Origin: Zantedeschia hybrid cultivar
Lineage: Eukaryota; Streptophyta; Magnoliopsida; Alismatales; Araceae
Assembly (NCBI GenBank): GCA_030544215.1
Contig: JARZZO010000008.1
Span: 30,233,614 to 30,297,613, forward strand
Reading direction: 5' to 3'
DNA: 64,000 nt
How positions within the stretch are numbered: the stretch's first letter is position 1; each line of letters opens with the position of its first letter. Positions 1 to 11,951 of this stretch are shown piece after piece. The notes beneath the pieces were generated by a model, which saw only the letters and a list, made by a program, of their open reading frames with translations, was not told the DNA's origin and searched no databases. Made by a program: the position numbers and the translations under genes.

Positions 1-48
1 CCCCCTACATATGGAGCATCATCGTCTTCTTCCTCTGCCGCCCATGAG

Positions 49-623
49 CTGCTCTGGCTGACCTCAAGAGCCAGCTTGCCTCCGCCGTCCACCGAGCTTC
101 CCTTGCAGAGGAGGATCGCGCTGCTCGGGTAAGTTCTTTCCCTTTGACTTTTGAACCTGATTTTGATTACTTGATTGCCTTGGACTGACAATAACTTCTC
201 CTGCAGGTTGCTGAGCTTCAGGAATCCCTTCAGAGGGCTGAAGCAGATGCGGCCCGGGTTTGCGATCTTGAGGATCAGGTGGCTTGTCTCTCCACCGGAG
301 ATCTTGCACGTCTCCAGGTTCGCCTGGAGATCCTGACTGAGGAGAGAGACCGCGACCGCCTCCGGCTAAAGAGTCTTCAGGGTCGCTTGTCGGTAGCTGA
401 GCACGAGCGCAAGATGGTGGAGGAGAGGTATCAGCGAGCCCGGCAGCGGGCTGCTGATCGTGGTTTGGTGTGTGCTTTCACTGCCAGCGTTGCCATGTCG
501 TCCGGCCAGGCAGGGCCAAGTGCGATGGGACCACCTCCACTTCCTAGCCGAGGACCAACGCCGGATGTGCCCGACGAGGCTCAGAGTCAGCTCGATGAGG
601 GCGGAGGGGAGAGCCAGCCTTGA
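49..623 (+). CDS. 3' end of a spliced coiled-coil gene (antisense accessory ORF of Tat1)
   Basis: Two exons can be read: about 49-128 and 207-623, joined across a 78-base GT...AG intron (129-206, gtaagt donor, ctgcag acceptor). The joined frame is continuous heptad-like sequence rich in Leu, Glu, Arg and Ala (ADLKSQLASA... then VAELQESLQRAEADAARV), so a long coiled coil is predicted, followed by a Pro/Ser/Gln tail ending at TGA 621-623. In-frame TGA at 45-47 and a pyrimidine tract ending in AG at 47-48 suggest a further acceptor there, so the N-terminal exons lie left of the window. It is transcribed opposite to Tat1, between pol and the expected 3' LTR, where Tat/Grande-type elements are known to carry antisense ORFs. 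Function is unknown. A host gene fragment is possible but less likely. Confidence 0.6.
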
Positions 624-1921
624 GGGCTCATGTATTTTCAATTTTTTTTTTATGTATCATGTACAAAACACCTTCTGATGATATACATGAAACTTTTGGC
701 TTGCAACCTTGCGTTCCATGTGTTTGCCTTGTGTCCTGCATGTCACTTAACAAACAGGTTAAGTATCTATTTAGGCTTAGCCCCTTGCCTGACCAAATGA
801 ATGGTCAATCAATATTTTCCTTAAATGAATGGTCAAGGGGCATAGCCTTTATTGACAAAGGTAATGTGAATAATCAAACTTAAGCAAAATGCAACATACA
901 AGCAGACAAATGCTCGCTGAAAATAAAAGGAATGAGACATACCAAGTGCAATAAGCAAATGCTAATTAAAATATTTTTGTTGTTTTGAAATATCTTTTTT
1001 TTGGGTTTTGAAATATGTCTATTTTTTTTGGCTTTTGAAACATGTACCCATATATATTTTTTTTTTATTTTGACATATGTATTTTTTTAGATTTTTTTTG
1101 AAATATGTATGTTTTTGGATTTTTGACATATGTATTTTTTTTGGATTTTTGACATATATATGTGAACTAAAAGACCAGCATGGTACTCAGATCAAAGGAT
1201 CATATTCATTTATTAACTTAATTTCCAAATTCTTCTTCAACAATTTAACTTAAACCCATCGTGTTTGAACTTGTGTTTCCATTCGTGATCCCATTTGATG
1301 ATTTGACCCTTAGTCAATCTAAGCCATTCCTTAAGTTTGGAGTACACCTCTTTAGAAAGAAGAGAAGAATAAGTTTAGAAAGCCCATGAGAAGGTTTCGG
1401 AGACCTAAAAAGATGTTCCTTTCCTACCCTAATATCCGTTGGGGTTTGGTCATTTTCTTTCTGGGGTATTTATCGACCTTGCGTTCCCTTTTATTTCATT
1501 TCATGGCCTTGATGTATTGTTTGTAGTGTAATGGCCTTTTGATTTGATGTTTGGATTTTGCCTTTTGCTTTTGCTTTTCTTTTCTTTTCTTTGGGATGGA
1601 TCTCCCCCATTCTTTTTATGACGGCCTCCTACTAAGATGGCGGATATTCTTGGTAGTCTATTCTAAGTCTCGTTCTGACATCATAGGCCGAGCGTAAAAA
1701 AAAATAAAATTTTGCTTTAAAACGAATGATTTGTACTTTACACTTTCAGTCAAGCTTTTGGTATTCCTTAGGACTTGACATCTCTTGTTACTCACGAATC
1801 AAACGTGTCAGTGTGTGTAGTAATGTGTTTGGAATTAAATTATTCAGACTAATAAGGGAATTTGAGTTTATAAATTTTCTGATTCCATTGGTCTTTGTAC
1901 CATGCTGATCGACTCTTTAAC
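624..1921. other. Non-coding 3' region of Tat1 with T-rich tract
   Basis: No believable coding frame. Between about 955 and 1165 there is low-complexity T-rich sequence built of repeats like ttttggattttgacatatgta. The remainder is AT-rich sequence downstream of the integrase stop and upstream (element sense) of the antisense gene. Confidence 0.6.
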
Positions 1922-4757
1922 CTAAGGGTAGTATTTCTTAAGATGTAAACCATTCCAGGGATGAGTTAGCTCTTCTCCTTCTGCATTGACAGGACGGTAG
2001 GCGTTACCAGGAAAAGCGTGTGATACAACATAAGGTCCTTCCCAGTTGGGTTGGAGTTTAGAACGCGGACCACCAGGTTTTACAAAAATCTTTTTGACGA
2101 CCATTTCACCGACTTTAAACTTACGTTCAATGACTTTCTTTTGATAAAAACGTGCTAGTCTATTTTGATAAACTTTTGCATGATTAGCGGCTGACCACCT
2201 TCTCTCGTCTAAGAGTTCTAATTGAGCAAGGAGTGTTGAACGGTGTTCATCAATGGAGAATTCCTTGTTTAACTATACTCTTAATGACGGTATAAGGATC
2301 TCGTATGGAACTACCGCCTCTATTCCAAATGTTAAGGAATAAGGAGTTTGCCCAGTGGGCGTGCAGATTGAAGTTCGGTAGGCCCATAGAGCCTCAACCA
2401 ATTTTTCTGGCCAGTCTGTGAATTTGTTAGATTTGCATGTCTTTTTGATGATTTTTATCAAAGTCTTGTTAGTTGCCTCTGCTTGGCCATTGCCTTGCGG
2501 ATAGTAAGGAGATGAATGGTGCAATGCAATTCTATACCTGTTGCAGAGATCTTTCAATTCTTGTGACACGAACTGCGGTCCGTTGTCGGTGACGATGGTG
2601 CTTAGAATTCCAAATCGGGTGATGATGTTCTTCATGATGAACTTGCAGACGGTTGATGCTTTGACTTCTGTGTATGCTTCAGCTTCCGCCCACTTGGTAA
2701 AGTATTCCGTTGCCGTGAGGATGAAAGACTTTTGCTTGATGCCGGAATCTGGATTACCAAGGGGTCCAATGATGTCGAAAGCCCACATGGAGAAAGGCCA
2801 TGGGGAAGAAACAGGATGGAGTGAAGATGCAGGAGAATGAATTTTGTTGGCGTGAAGTTGACACTTAGCACACCTACGGACATATCCTACACAGTCTTCT
2901 TCCATGGTTGGCCAATAAAATCCTTGTCTAAGGATCTTCTTTTTTAGCAACTGTCCATTGGCATGGCCACCACAAACTCCACTATGAGCTCCTTCCATAA
3001 CCTTCCAAAGCTCATCTTCGTCTAGATACCTTAGAAGAACTCCATCAAAACCTCTCTTGTACAGTGCTCCCCCAACTAGGGTGTATCGTTGAGCAACTCT
3101 CCTGATAGTCCTTTTCTCCTCAGTTGTAGCTTCCTCACGATATGATTGATCTTCAGAATATTTGACGATTTCATAGTACCATGGCTTCTGTTCATCGTCC
3201 ATCTCTTCTAACAGCTCCATCAACATGATTTCTCTCTTTTCCACAATACCTCCATCTCTGACTTTCTTGAACAATTTCTCCTTAGTTCTAAGAAATGAAG
3301 GGTCTTTCACGGCGGGTGAAAGACGCCTATGAACTATGATTGATTCGGATTGCCTGCTGATTGGAAAATCAAGAGAAGATGCCAATGAAGCTAGAGCATC
3401 AGCTAAGATGTTCTGATTCCTAGGGACATGGACACATATCAATTTCGTGAAAAGCTTTGAATAAGCAGAAGTAAGTTCTTGATAAGGCTTGAGTTTGGGA
3501 TCAAGAGTTCGATACTTGGTCAGCACTTGGCGAAGAATCAGTTGGCTATCACCTACAATCCTAAGTTTAGTGGCACCATGGAAATGAGCAGCCTCGAGGC
3601 CAGCAAGGAGTGCCTCGTATTCAGTTATATTGTTGGTGACTGGAAAGTCGAGCTGAATGGCTTGTGGAATGGTGACACCTTCAGGTGATAACAGAACGAT
3701 ACCGATCCCCTTTCTATGAGAATTCAGAGCCCCGTCAAAATGCAGAGTCCACATATCATCTCTGATTTGATTTACGGACATCAGTTCCTCATCCGGAAAC
3801 TCTGATCGTACTGAATCAAATCGAGGAAGGGGATGATGGGCGAGATGTTCCGCTATGGCATAGCCCTTGATCGCTTTCTGCTGAATGTAAATGATATCGA
3901 ATTGAGATAGAAAGTTTTGCTATCGCGCTAACCTATCAGTAAGAACAGATTTCTCCAGAAGGAATTTGATCGGATTCATTCTAGCGATGAGATGGACTTC
4001 ATGGGCCAGAAAATAATGCTTTAATTTCTGAACCACCCAAACCAATGCTGCACATGTTTTCTCCATCGCCATGTATCTCTGTTCAGCGTGGTTGAGAAGT
4101 TTAGAGAGATAGTAGGCCGCCCTCTCCTTTCCTTCTTCATCCTCTTGTGCTAGGACAGCCCCCACTGCATCATCCATGACAGAAATATAAAGTATTAATG
4201 GTTTGCTGAAGATGGTGGTCTCAAAACAGGAGGACTTGCTAAATAGTCCTTTAACCCATCAAATGCCTCCTGACACTTATCGTCCCAATCGAATTTGACT
4301 CCCGACTTGGTAAGCTCGTAGAACGGCTTACACCTTTGTGAGTGCTGGGAGACGAAACGGTGAATAAATTGCAACCTCCCGATTAATCCTCTCAACTCTT
4401 TCAAGTTTTTGGGACGTGGCATTTCTCTGATAGCCTTCACCTTGTTGGGATCGATCTCAATTCCCCGTTTGCTGACGATGAATCCAAGTAATTTCCCTGA
4501 AGATACCCCGAATACACATTTTTTGGGGTTCATCTTTAACTGATACTCTCTCGATCTCTCTAATACCCTTGCCAAAACTTTATCATGCTCAGCCTTTGTC
4601 TTAGATTTAACCAATAAATCATCCACATACACTTCCAGATCTATGTGCATCATGTCATGAAATATTGCCATCATAGTCCTCTGATAAGTGGCTCCAGCAT
4701 TCTTTAATCCAAATGGCATGACGACATAGCAGTATGTTCCCCAAGGTGTAGTGAATG
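1922..4757 (-). pseudogene. Tat1 pol, 3' part: RT (palm onward), RNase H, archaeal-type RNase H, integrase
   Basis: Read 4757 to 1922. RT resumes after the copia insertion at the TPWGTYCYVVMPFGLKNA block, with the YVDDLL catalytic motif just after it. Then come RNase H (4177-3920), a second RNase H of the RVT_3 type (from 3781, LHFDGAL...), an integrase zinc finger (H..H..C..C near 2990-2850), a DDE core (FDIIGP, TDNGPQF, QAEATNK) and a C-terminal SH3-like segment ending LHLKKYYP at 1922. Damage: a one-base frameshift near 4210 between RT and RNase H, and in-frame stops at 3920 (TAG in a conserved Trp position) and 2273. No chromodomain, as expected for Tat. Confidence 0.88.
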
Positions 4758-4762
4758 ATGTC

Positions 4763-6348
4763 TGTTGGGATCTGGGCGGGACGCGAAGAACGCAGAGGAA
4801 ACGAAGAACAAAAATTAATCCCGCCCGATGCTCGTTGATCCGATTCGGAACGAAAACACTAAACCGAAAAACCGGGTTGGAATCTGATTACCGTGCGCGG
4901 ATTCGAATCCGCTTCCGTTTCGGTTCCGTCAAGGCGATGCCGCGAGCCGCACAAGCGTCCGACCTCCAGCGGTATCCACGCGATCCTCCGCGGTGGTTCG
5001 TCCTCGATCCCTCGTCCGTTTCAGCTCGCTCGCTGAAGATCCGTCGTCGCAACAGTTGCGGAAATCCCGCCGACGGCAATTCCCGACTTTCGAGTATCAC
5101 ACGCGCGGAGACGGAAACTGTCTCGACGCCTTGAACGGGACGCCCAGAGAAGGAGAGAGAAAGGGGGGGGTGACGGCCAGCAAGGGAAATCCTGGAGCTT
5201 GGCCCAGGGTTTCTCAACAGCGTGTATATATATTAAGTCGGCGCGACTTTTCACAAAAGTCCCCGAGTTAATATAAATCCCACTTATGTACCACCGACTG
5301 AGAATCTTATTGCGTGTGACCCTCTAGGCCCATTCACCAGTCCGGTTTTCAGCCCGTTAAGTCCAATAACTAATTATTGACTTATTGTAATTAATTAATA
5401 TCTAGATATTAACTAATTACTCAACCGAATTATCATCGCATGTAAATTCGGTCGGACTTCTGATCAAGTTGGATGCCAAGCAACACCGCATGATCCCGGA
5501 AGGTAATGGGGTTCAGCAACCCACTCATGGAACCTGTCCGTCCACAGTTACCACGTGGCTATAATCCTTCGTTCGCACAATGCTCTCGAGTTAACCTAGG
5601 GTATGGTCAACTGTCAAACCCTAGATGGTCAACTCACTTGAATCAGACTCCGCTGTACAATATCCGAAAACCACTTTTCTGATATTGTTTCTGCTCTGGC
5701 CAGAGACTCCTGCGGATCTACTCTAGAGCATTCTCTCTCCAATTACCTGAGAGCGAACGATCCTCTATTGAACACACAATCACCTTCGAAGGTCTTCCGC
5801 TGGACCCGATCCTTGACTATTAGAGATCCCGTGGATAGGGATTCGTAGGTCAAGGTCAAAGTCCAGAAGTCTACCGACAAGGTGTCTTTGGTGTCTCAAG
5901 TCCAAGGATCAACCACGCTACTGTGACGATGAATCAAGCCGATTGACAGTCAGGTAAATTACCATTCGGCGATTCATGTTGGATCAGTTCAGTGAACTCA
6001 TTCCCCAATGAGCACCTACAGGTTTACCATTGTGTCTCCACACTAGTAACTAACGAGATCAGTTACCCTCATCATATGAGCTGGAATAACCTGTACTAGT
6101 CTAACCGGATGTTTGATGTCCTTCTCAAACATCCTACGACTAGGAACAATTGAGAATATGTGTTTATAAGTCATCAGTCTCATTATTATGATCTCATCAT
6201 AATCTGATGACTATTGCACATATTCATGGACTTCATTATGTGCAATTATAAGTATGCCAATCTACATAATGAATTTAATGCCATTTATTAGTGAACCAGA
6301 TTGAAATAGATGCCTTATGATTGGCTTAGGGGACACCTATATCCATCA
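4763..6348 (-). repeat. 3' LTR of copia A
   Basis: Starts tgttgggatc and ends atccatca on the plus strand. Matches 13981-15568 along its whole length. Contains the 16-bp palindrome GCGGATTCGAATCCGC at 4897-4912. Confidence 0.95.
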
Positions 6349-6361
6349 ATCTCCCACTTGG
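6349..6361 (-). promoter_or_regulatory. Polypurine tract of copia A
   Basis: Element-sense CCAAGTGGGAGAT directly precedes the 3' LTR, the usual second-strand primer of plant copia elements. Confidence 0.85.
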
Positions 6362-9300
6362 ACTCAAGCCAATCACTTTTGCATTTGATCTCCATCAAAT
6401 CTAGGTGATGCTCACAGAAAGTCTGTGACTAAGACTTGGTCAGGGATCTGCTAAATTATCTACAGATGGAATATTTCAATTACATTATTTCCTCTTAATC
6501 CTTTGTCTTTGAACCTGTGAAAGAGCCTCAGAATGTTCTGTAACTTCTGAAGAGACCATGGCTCGATCACACAATTGATCGCTCCCACTGTTGTTCTACA
6601 ACGATGGGATGGTATCAGAGACCTTTTAGAACTACATCTAGTTTAGGGATGAACCTTTTCATCCATACTGTTCCAATAACAGTATCACTTATTTATGTCG
6701 TCACCTTAACATCGAGTTCTGGATTGGAACTCTTCTAATCTATTCCTTTCTACTAGAAGGTTGAATTCATTATTTGACTTGAAATTTGAGTCAGTGTGAC
6801 CTCATAATTTCAAATCATCCTCTCCATTTACGTGAATGTATCATTAACACTTCTCAAGCGCTTAATGATGCATTTCACTCCTGTATCTTTTTAAGGAACC
6901 TTTTCTTTAAAGGAATAAATTCCATATCTTAACAATTGAGACTTGTTATGAAATTTATGCCAAACATCTTGACATACAGGTCAATATAATATCCCCACCG
7001 ATCTATCTTAATAGATTCGTATTCCAATACGTGGGATATTATAACTAAATCCATTATGGAAGAAACATGGTTAACAATGCTTTCACTGATAGTAACATCC
7101 TAAAGTCATTCTCAATGACTTTGATGTTATTATCATAAAGCATTATTAAAGCAACCGTACTCCCACTGTCCTTTCTGAACACACATAATCCGTGATCATT
7201 CTTAACGATCACATAATATTTGACCATTAAGTCAAAGCTTTTACTACAACTTAGGAAGTTTCAGTTTGATTCAAAATAATTTTGAAATCATAACTTGCTT
7301 CCTGGATATTCTAAAAGCTTTAAAGGTGTATCATATACATCTTTACCTCAATCACATTGAGAGGACGCTTTTAATATCCAACTGTCATCATCTTATGATT
7401 GGCAGTATTGACAAGTATAATTCTGATAAACTTATCAATCTTAAAGTTGTAATGACAGACAGCATCATTATCATAGATTTCAGATCATAATCTATTTTGA
7501 GGTCCCTTCATCTTGCTAAATTAGATATGTCAAACATATCCTTTTAGTCACTGAGAGAATCTCAAAAATCTATGAAGCTCTTTGTATGTGTGTCATGATC
7601 GGTTCCAAACAACTAAAGATTATCTAATAATCTTATGTTAACTTGTGAATCTAGAACATCTTCTAATTTTATCAGCTCCCACTGTCTTCTTTGAGGACAT
7701 ATTCCTCTTCACAGAAGACAGTTTTTCAAGACGACAATTATTTCATTATCGCCTGGCCAATAATTGTAATGTCTAAACTCTTTGGACATTCACAAATTCA
7801 CGCCACGGTAATACCTGACTTTTAAATCAGGTTTGTTTATAATTCACATCTCATATGAATTATTTGGTTTCCATATCTTATATGGATACACACTGACTTA
7901 TTTGGAACCATCTTTAAAGTATGTACATCTAATGTTCATACTCATGTTCAAAAGGACAAGAATTAGGCAAATCTTATTGTATATTGCACCATATCTTAAT
8001 AAGCTGCAATTCCTCATTCTATCATATTGCTATGATGTACAATGAGGATTAATCGAGCGAGGATACAGTTATCCTCTTTGTGATTTATGTGAATCATATA
8101 CTAAAGTATCAGTTTTCTTGATCAAATCAAAATTCTAATACTTCATATTGATCTTATACCTTAATCTCTCAGATATATTCGTCTTGTACTTCAGTAAGTA
8201 CATACAGTCGAATCATTCCAAGAGTGAACTATAAGGTGTTAGTATTAGATGGTCTCAAAGCCAATCCGATACTGTGTACATATTCAGATTATTAATAAAT
8301 GGCAATAATTCATTGTGTGTAATTAATTCGATCTGTGTTTATCGTATCACGATGAAGTCCATGAACATGTGCAATAGTGTTCGGATTATGATGAGATCAT
8401 AATTACGAGACCGAAGACTTATAAACACATGTTCTTAATTGTTCCTAGTCATAGGATGTTTGAGATAGGACATCGAACATCCGGATAGACTAGTATAGGT
8501 TACTTCAGCTCATATGATGAGGGTGACTGATCCCATAAGTCACTTGTATGGAGACACTATGCTGAACCTATAGGTGCTCATTGGTGAATGAGTTCACTGA
8601 ACTGATCCGACTATGAATCGCTGGATGGTAATCACCTCACTGTTAACCAACTCGATTCAATTGTCACAGTTGCGTGGATGATCCTTGGACCTGAGACTCC
8701 AAGGATACCTTGTTGGTAGGTTTCTGAGCTTTGACCTTGACGAACGAATCCCTAACCATGGGATATCAATAAGTCAAGCGATCGGGTTCAGGGAAATGCC
8801 CTCGAAGGTAATTGTGTGTTCAATACGGGATCATCCGCTCTCGGTTGTTTGAGAGAGAATGTTCCGAGAATGATGCGCTTAAAGTCCCTGGCCAGGGCGG
8901 ACTCTGTAATCGATAAGGAGTTATCGGATTCAGATTAGCGACATCTGATTCAAGTGAATCGACCAAATAGGATTTAACAGTAAACCATGCCCTAGGTCGA
9001 TTCGGGAACATTGTACGGATGAAGGATTATATCCGTGCGCTAACCGATGACAGAAAGGTTCCAATAGAGGGTTGCGATAACCCCAGTGCCATCCAGGATC
9101 ACGCGATGTTGCTTGGCATCCAACGTGATCGGCAGTCCGTCCGAATTTATTGTGGGACATTAAATTCGACTGATTAATTGAATATAAAGATATTAATTAA
9201 TTCAGTGGGTCAGTAAAGGGTTACTGGACTTAATGGGCTATTAACTGGACTGGTATTTGGGCCTAGAGGGTCACACGCAAATGGTTTTCAAGTCGATGGA

Positions 9301-10679
9301 TAATCCGACAGGATTTCGGATAGGTCTGGATTTTTGTGAAAAACCGCAAACTGACTTCTTATAAAAGAACGGATTCTACGTCCGGGGCCAGCAACCCTGA
9401 CCTAGCCGTCATTCGTTCTTCCCCACTTTCTCTCTCCTCTGGGCGTGCCGTTCCCAACTGCTCCACTTCCCGTTCGACGGGGATTCTGGATCCGCATGTC
9501 GCGGCGGATCACGCGCAGTCAGACGGGATCTTCGAGCGCCGCAGCGAGCGAGGAAGCGAGGACGATCCATCGCGAGGAGAACCGCGTGGATACCGCTAGA
9601 GGTCGGGCATCTGCGCGACTTGCGGCATCGCTCCGACGGAACCGGAAAACGGACGCGGATTCGAATCCGCGCAAGGTAAATTCGATTTACACCGGTTTAG
9701 TTTTAACGACCGAAACGGGACAGATCCGATCCCGAACTTCTTTATTCCGCTGCGTTTTAGGATCGGATCCCGACACAGCGATCCCAACATAAGGTAAGTC
9801 AATAGTAGTGATTATCTTTGGCCTGGTTACATCAATATGCATCAGCATCAATGATTTCTTATTGTACAATCCTGTGTACAATACTATAGATAATCAGGAC
9901 TCACACAGTTCATTTCTATAGGAGACTTGTGAACATTCATCACATGAAATGTCACTTCAAGAATCTATAGTACATTGACTGATTCGAACAACTATTATTC
10001 CTTTTAATCAATGTTATTCTTGATTTCTTATGCAACTAAATAACAATTATTTAGTTTCATATTTGACTCCTATAGATATATAAAGATTTACTGTCTAACA
10101 GTAATCTATGAATATCATGAACAATAGTTGAGTCTAACTCAACACTTACATTTTCTCGATTTCCTTTTACTTGTCTAAGTCTGCACACTATCGCAGCTCT
10201 GAGAATCATTTCCAATATCTCATATTGGATACGCTAATTCTCTAATAGACATGCAAAAGACGATAATAAGAATACATGAAACTTCTTTCAAGTTCCATAT
10301 TCTTTTTGCCTTTACCAATATCCTTATATTGGTTGCAGTGGGAGAACTGTTACTTCTCTATCTCAGCTGACTTTCCTTTATCCTTTCAGGTGTGGGTTCG
10401 ACCGTTTAAAATCTTACCACTTGCTATCTCAAAGGCACGTCATAAATATCTCTTCATCTTGGTCTATCTAAATAAGAGATTTCATGATAATCATTGCCTT
10501 TCAATAAGGCATACCATGAGCACCTCTTCACCTTGGTCTATCCAAGTAAGAGGATTCACGATATCTGATTAGGATAGTGACTTTCACTTGGCCCTGAAGA
10601 CATTCTTCAGAGTTTTCTAGTCAGTCTGAGTATGAGAAGTATTGGCATCCAATATGCCAACTACTCGAATAGACGACAT
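6362..10679 (-). pseudogene. Decayed copia gag-pol relic of element A
   Basis: Segments align by eye with copia B pol in the same order: 6362-6640 with the RNase H end (49901-50140), and 7140-7260 with the RT segment around 50900. The gag start is recognisable at 10679 (ATG TCG TCT..., matching MSS of B and C) followed by stops after about 20 codons. Reading frames are shredded throughout and no catalytic motif survives intact. The region is also split by the solo LTR at 8237-9789. A 60-base imperfect duplication (about 10438-10500 and 10500-10562) lies in the gag part. It cannot make protein. Confidence 0.7.
8237..9789 (+). mobile_element. Solo LTR of an Angela-like copia element, inside copia A
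   Basis: Reads TGTTAGTATT...GATCCCAACA on the plus strand and is flanked by a perfect 5-base duplication TAAGG (8232-8236 and 9790-9794). It resembles the reverse complement of the copia A LTR across its length but is a distinct subfamily. A TATA box (tataaaag, about 9360) and an 18-bp palindrome CGCGGATTCGAATCCGCG (9654-9671) are present. No internal region or second LTR is attached, as expected after LTR-LTR recombination. Confidence 0.93.
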
Positions 10680-10777
10680 ATTAGTGATCGAAGGAAATAA
10701 CGTGATTTAAGCAGATAGTTTTGATAATTCAATTATGGTCTTTTGTCTTGAATTATTTCCCACTATTTTTCGACGGA

Positions 10778-11451
10778 CTGTATAACCTTCAGGTATACAG
10801 AACGGAAGACTCCGACGGTCTTCTAGTGAGGATCAGAATCTCCAAGAATCACAGTATGACCTCAGGTAAACAAATAGTATCATACCATTATCTTAGAGCA
10901 ACCATCTCATGGTAATTGCAACTCCTTGCAATATCCGATCTTATTTCGGCTCCCAGGTCTTTAATAGTCCCGGGTAAACACAGTAGACCATTATACCTGG
11001 TCTAAGCTTTACCATCAATACGCGACAGAGTAGAGTAAGAATGCAGCTCCCGGGTAAACGCAAGGATAGCTACACCGTTCCTCTATTCTAATCTAAAGGC
11101 ATCATAATGCCATAGTTAATAGTCCTTTCATCAGATGGTGGCAGATCTCGGGTAAACACGTAGTATCTGTCATCACTGAATCAAGTTCTAAGAACTATAT
11201 TGATGGAGAGCCATGCGGTGCATTCTCAATGACTCGCGCTCCGGCTTAGACTTTATGTTGAAGGTTTTGTTTATGTTAAGTTGGTCTCATCCTAGGTGAT
11301 AGTTTATAAATATATCGAATATATATTTAACTATACCTAGATATTAGTAATCGATTCATAATCAAAAACTAAAAGCATGCATCATCCATACATGTTCATT
11401 ATGTGGTCATGGACAGCACGGTGATTAACTGGAGCCAAACAATTAATCACC
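10778..11451 (-). promoter_or_regulatory. Structured 5' leader of copia A: hairpin array with a shared loop motif
   Basis: Plus-strand hairpin coordinates: 10778-10800 (CTGTATA/TATACAG), 10805-10823 (GAAGAC/GTCTTC), four repeated-loop hairpins at 10854-10885, 10962-10993, 11043-11073 and 11139-11172, and 11420-11451 (9-bp perfect stem GGTGATTAA/TTAATCACC). In element sense the four repeated loops share GTTTACC(C/T)G(G/A)G while their stems differ (GTATGA, TAATGGTC, GTAGCT, TGACAGAT). The same hairpins occupy the same order upstream of gag in copia B, with different stems and a different repeated loop. Function unknown; packaging, dimerisation or translation control are guesses. Confidence 0.7.
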
Positions 11452-11951
11452 AAAACTATATAACATTTATATAATCTAAACATGCAAACACATAGCCACT
11501 GGGGATCTCATCTCCTGTCGCCTTCCTGGTTGCATTTGTGGATCATCCTCGCCTCTCCTCGGTCGGCGCGATTAATTACAAATATTATTAATTTTGAAAC
11601 AATTTCAAATACAAATAAATTGTAAGAGAAAGCCCTTATGGCCTAGTACAATAACAGAGGGAGATAGAATTACAATAGAATGGAGAGAGGGAGGCACACA
11701 AGCCTCATTAATTAACACTTAATTAATAAACATTCACATTCTATAACAACCCACAAAATCACACACCATCACATGATATGAAATTTAACTAAGTGCATGT
11801 CCATGACCACCACAAATTTTAACCATCTACACATGATAGAACACATCACATGAAGGCTAAAAATTTGAAAATATAATAATTTTAGCTTTCTTAAAACCTG
11901 GGTACCAATCAAAATTGGATAATTTGAATTTTCGAAAATCTTATTTTCTAA

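Noticed and set aside
4897..4912. tRNA gene at the GGATTCGAATCC sequence
   Set aside because: No A box, D-arm, anticodon arm or acceptor stem around it; only the T-arm-like palindrome is present.
4751..5271. Open frames on both strands in the copia A LTR
   Set aside because: GC-rich LTR segment; repeated as shadows at 14077-14496 with different breaks.
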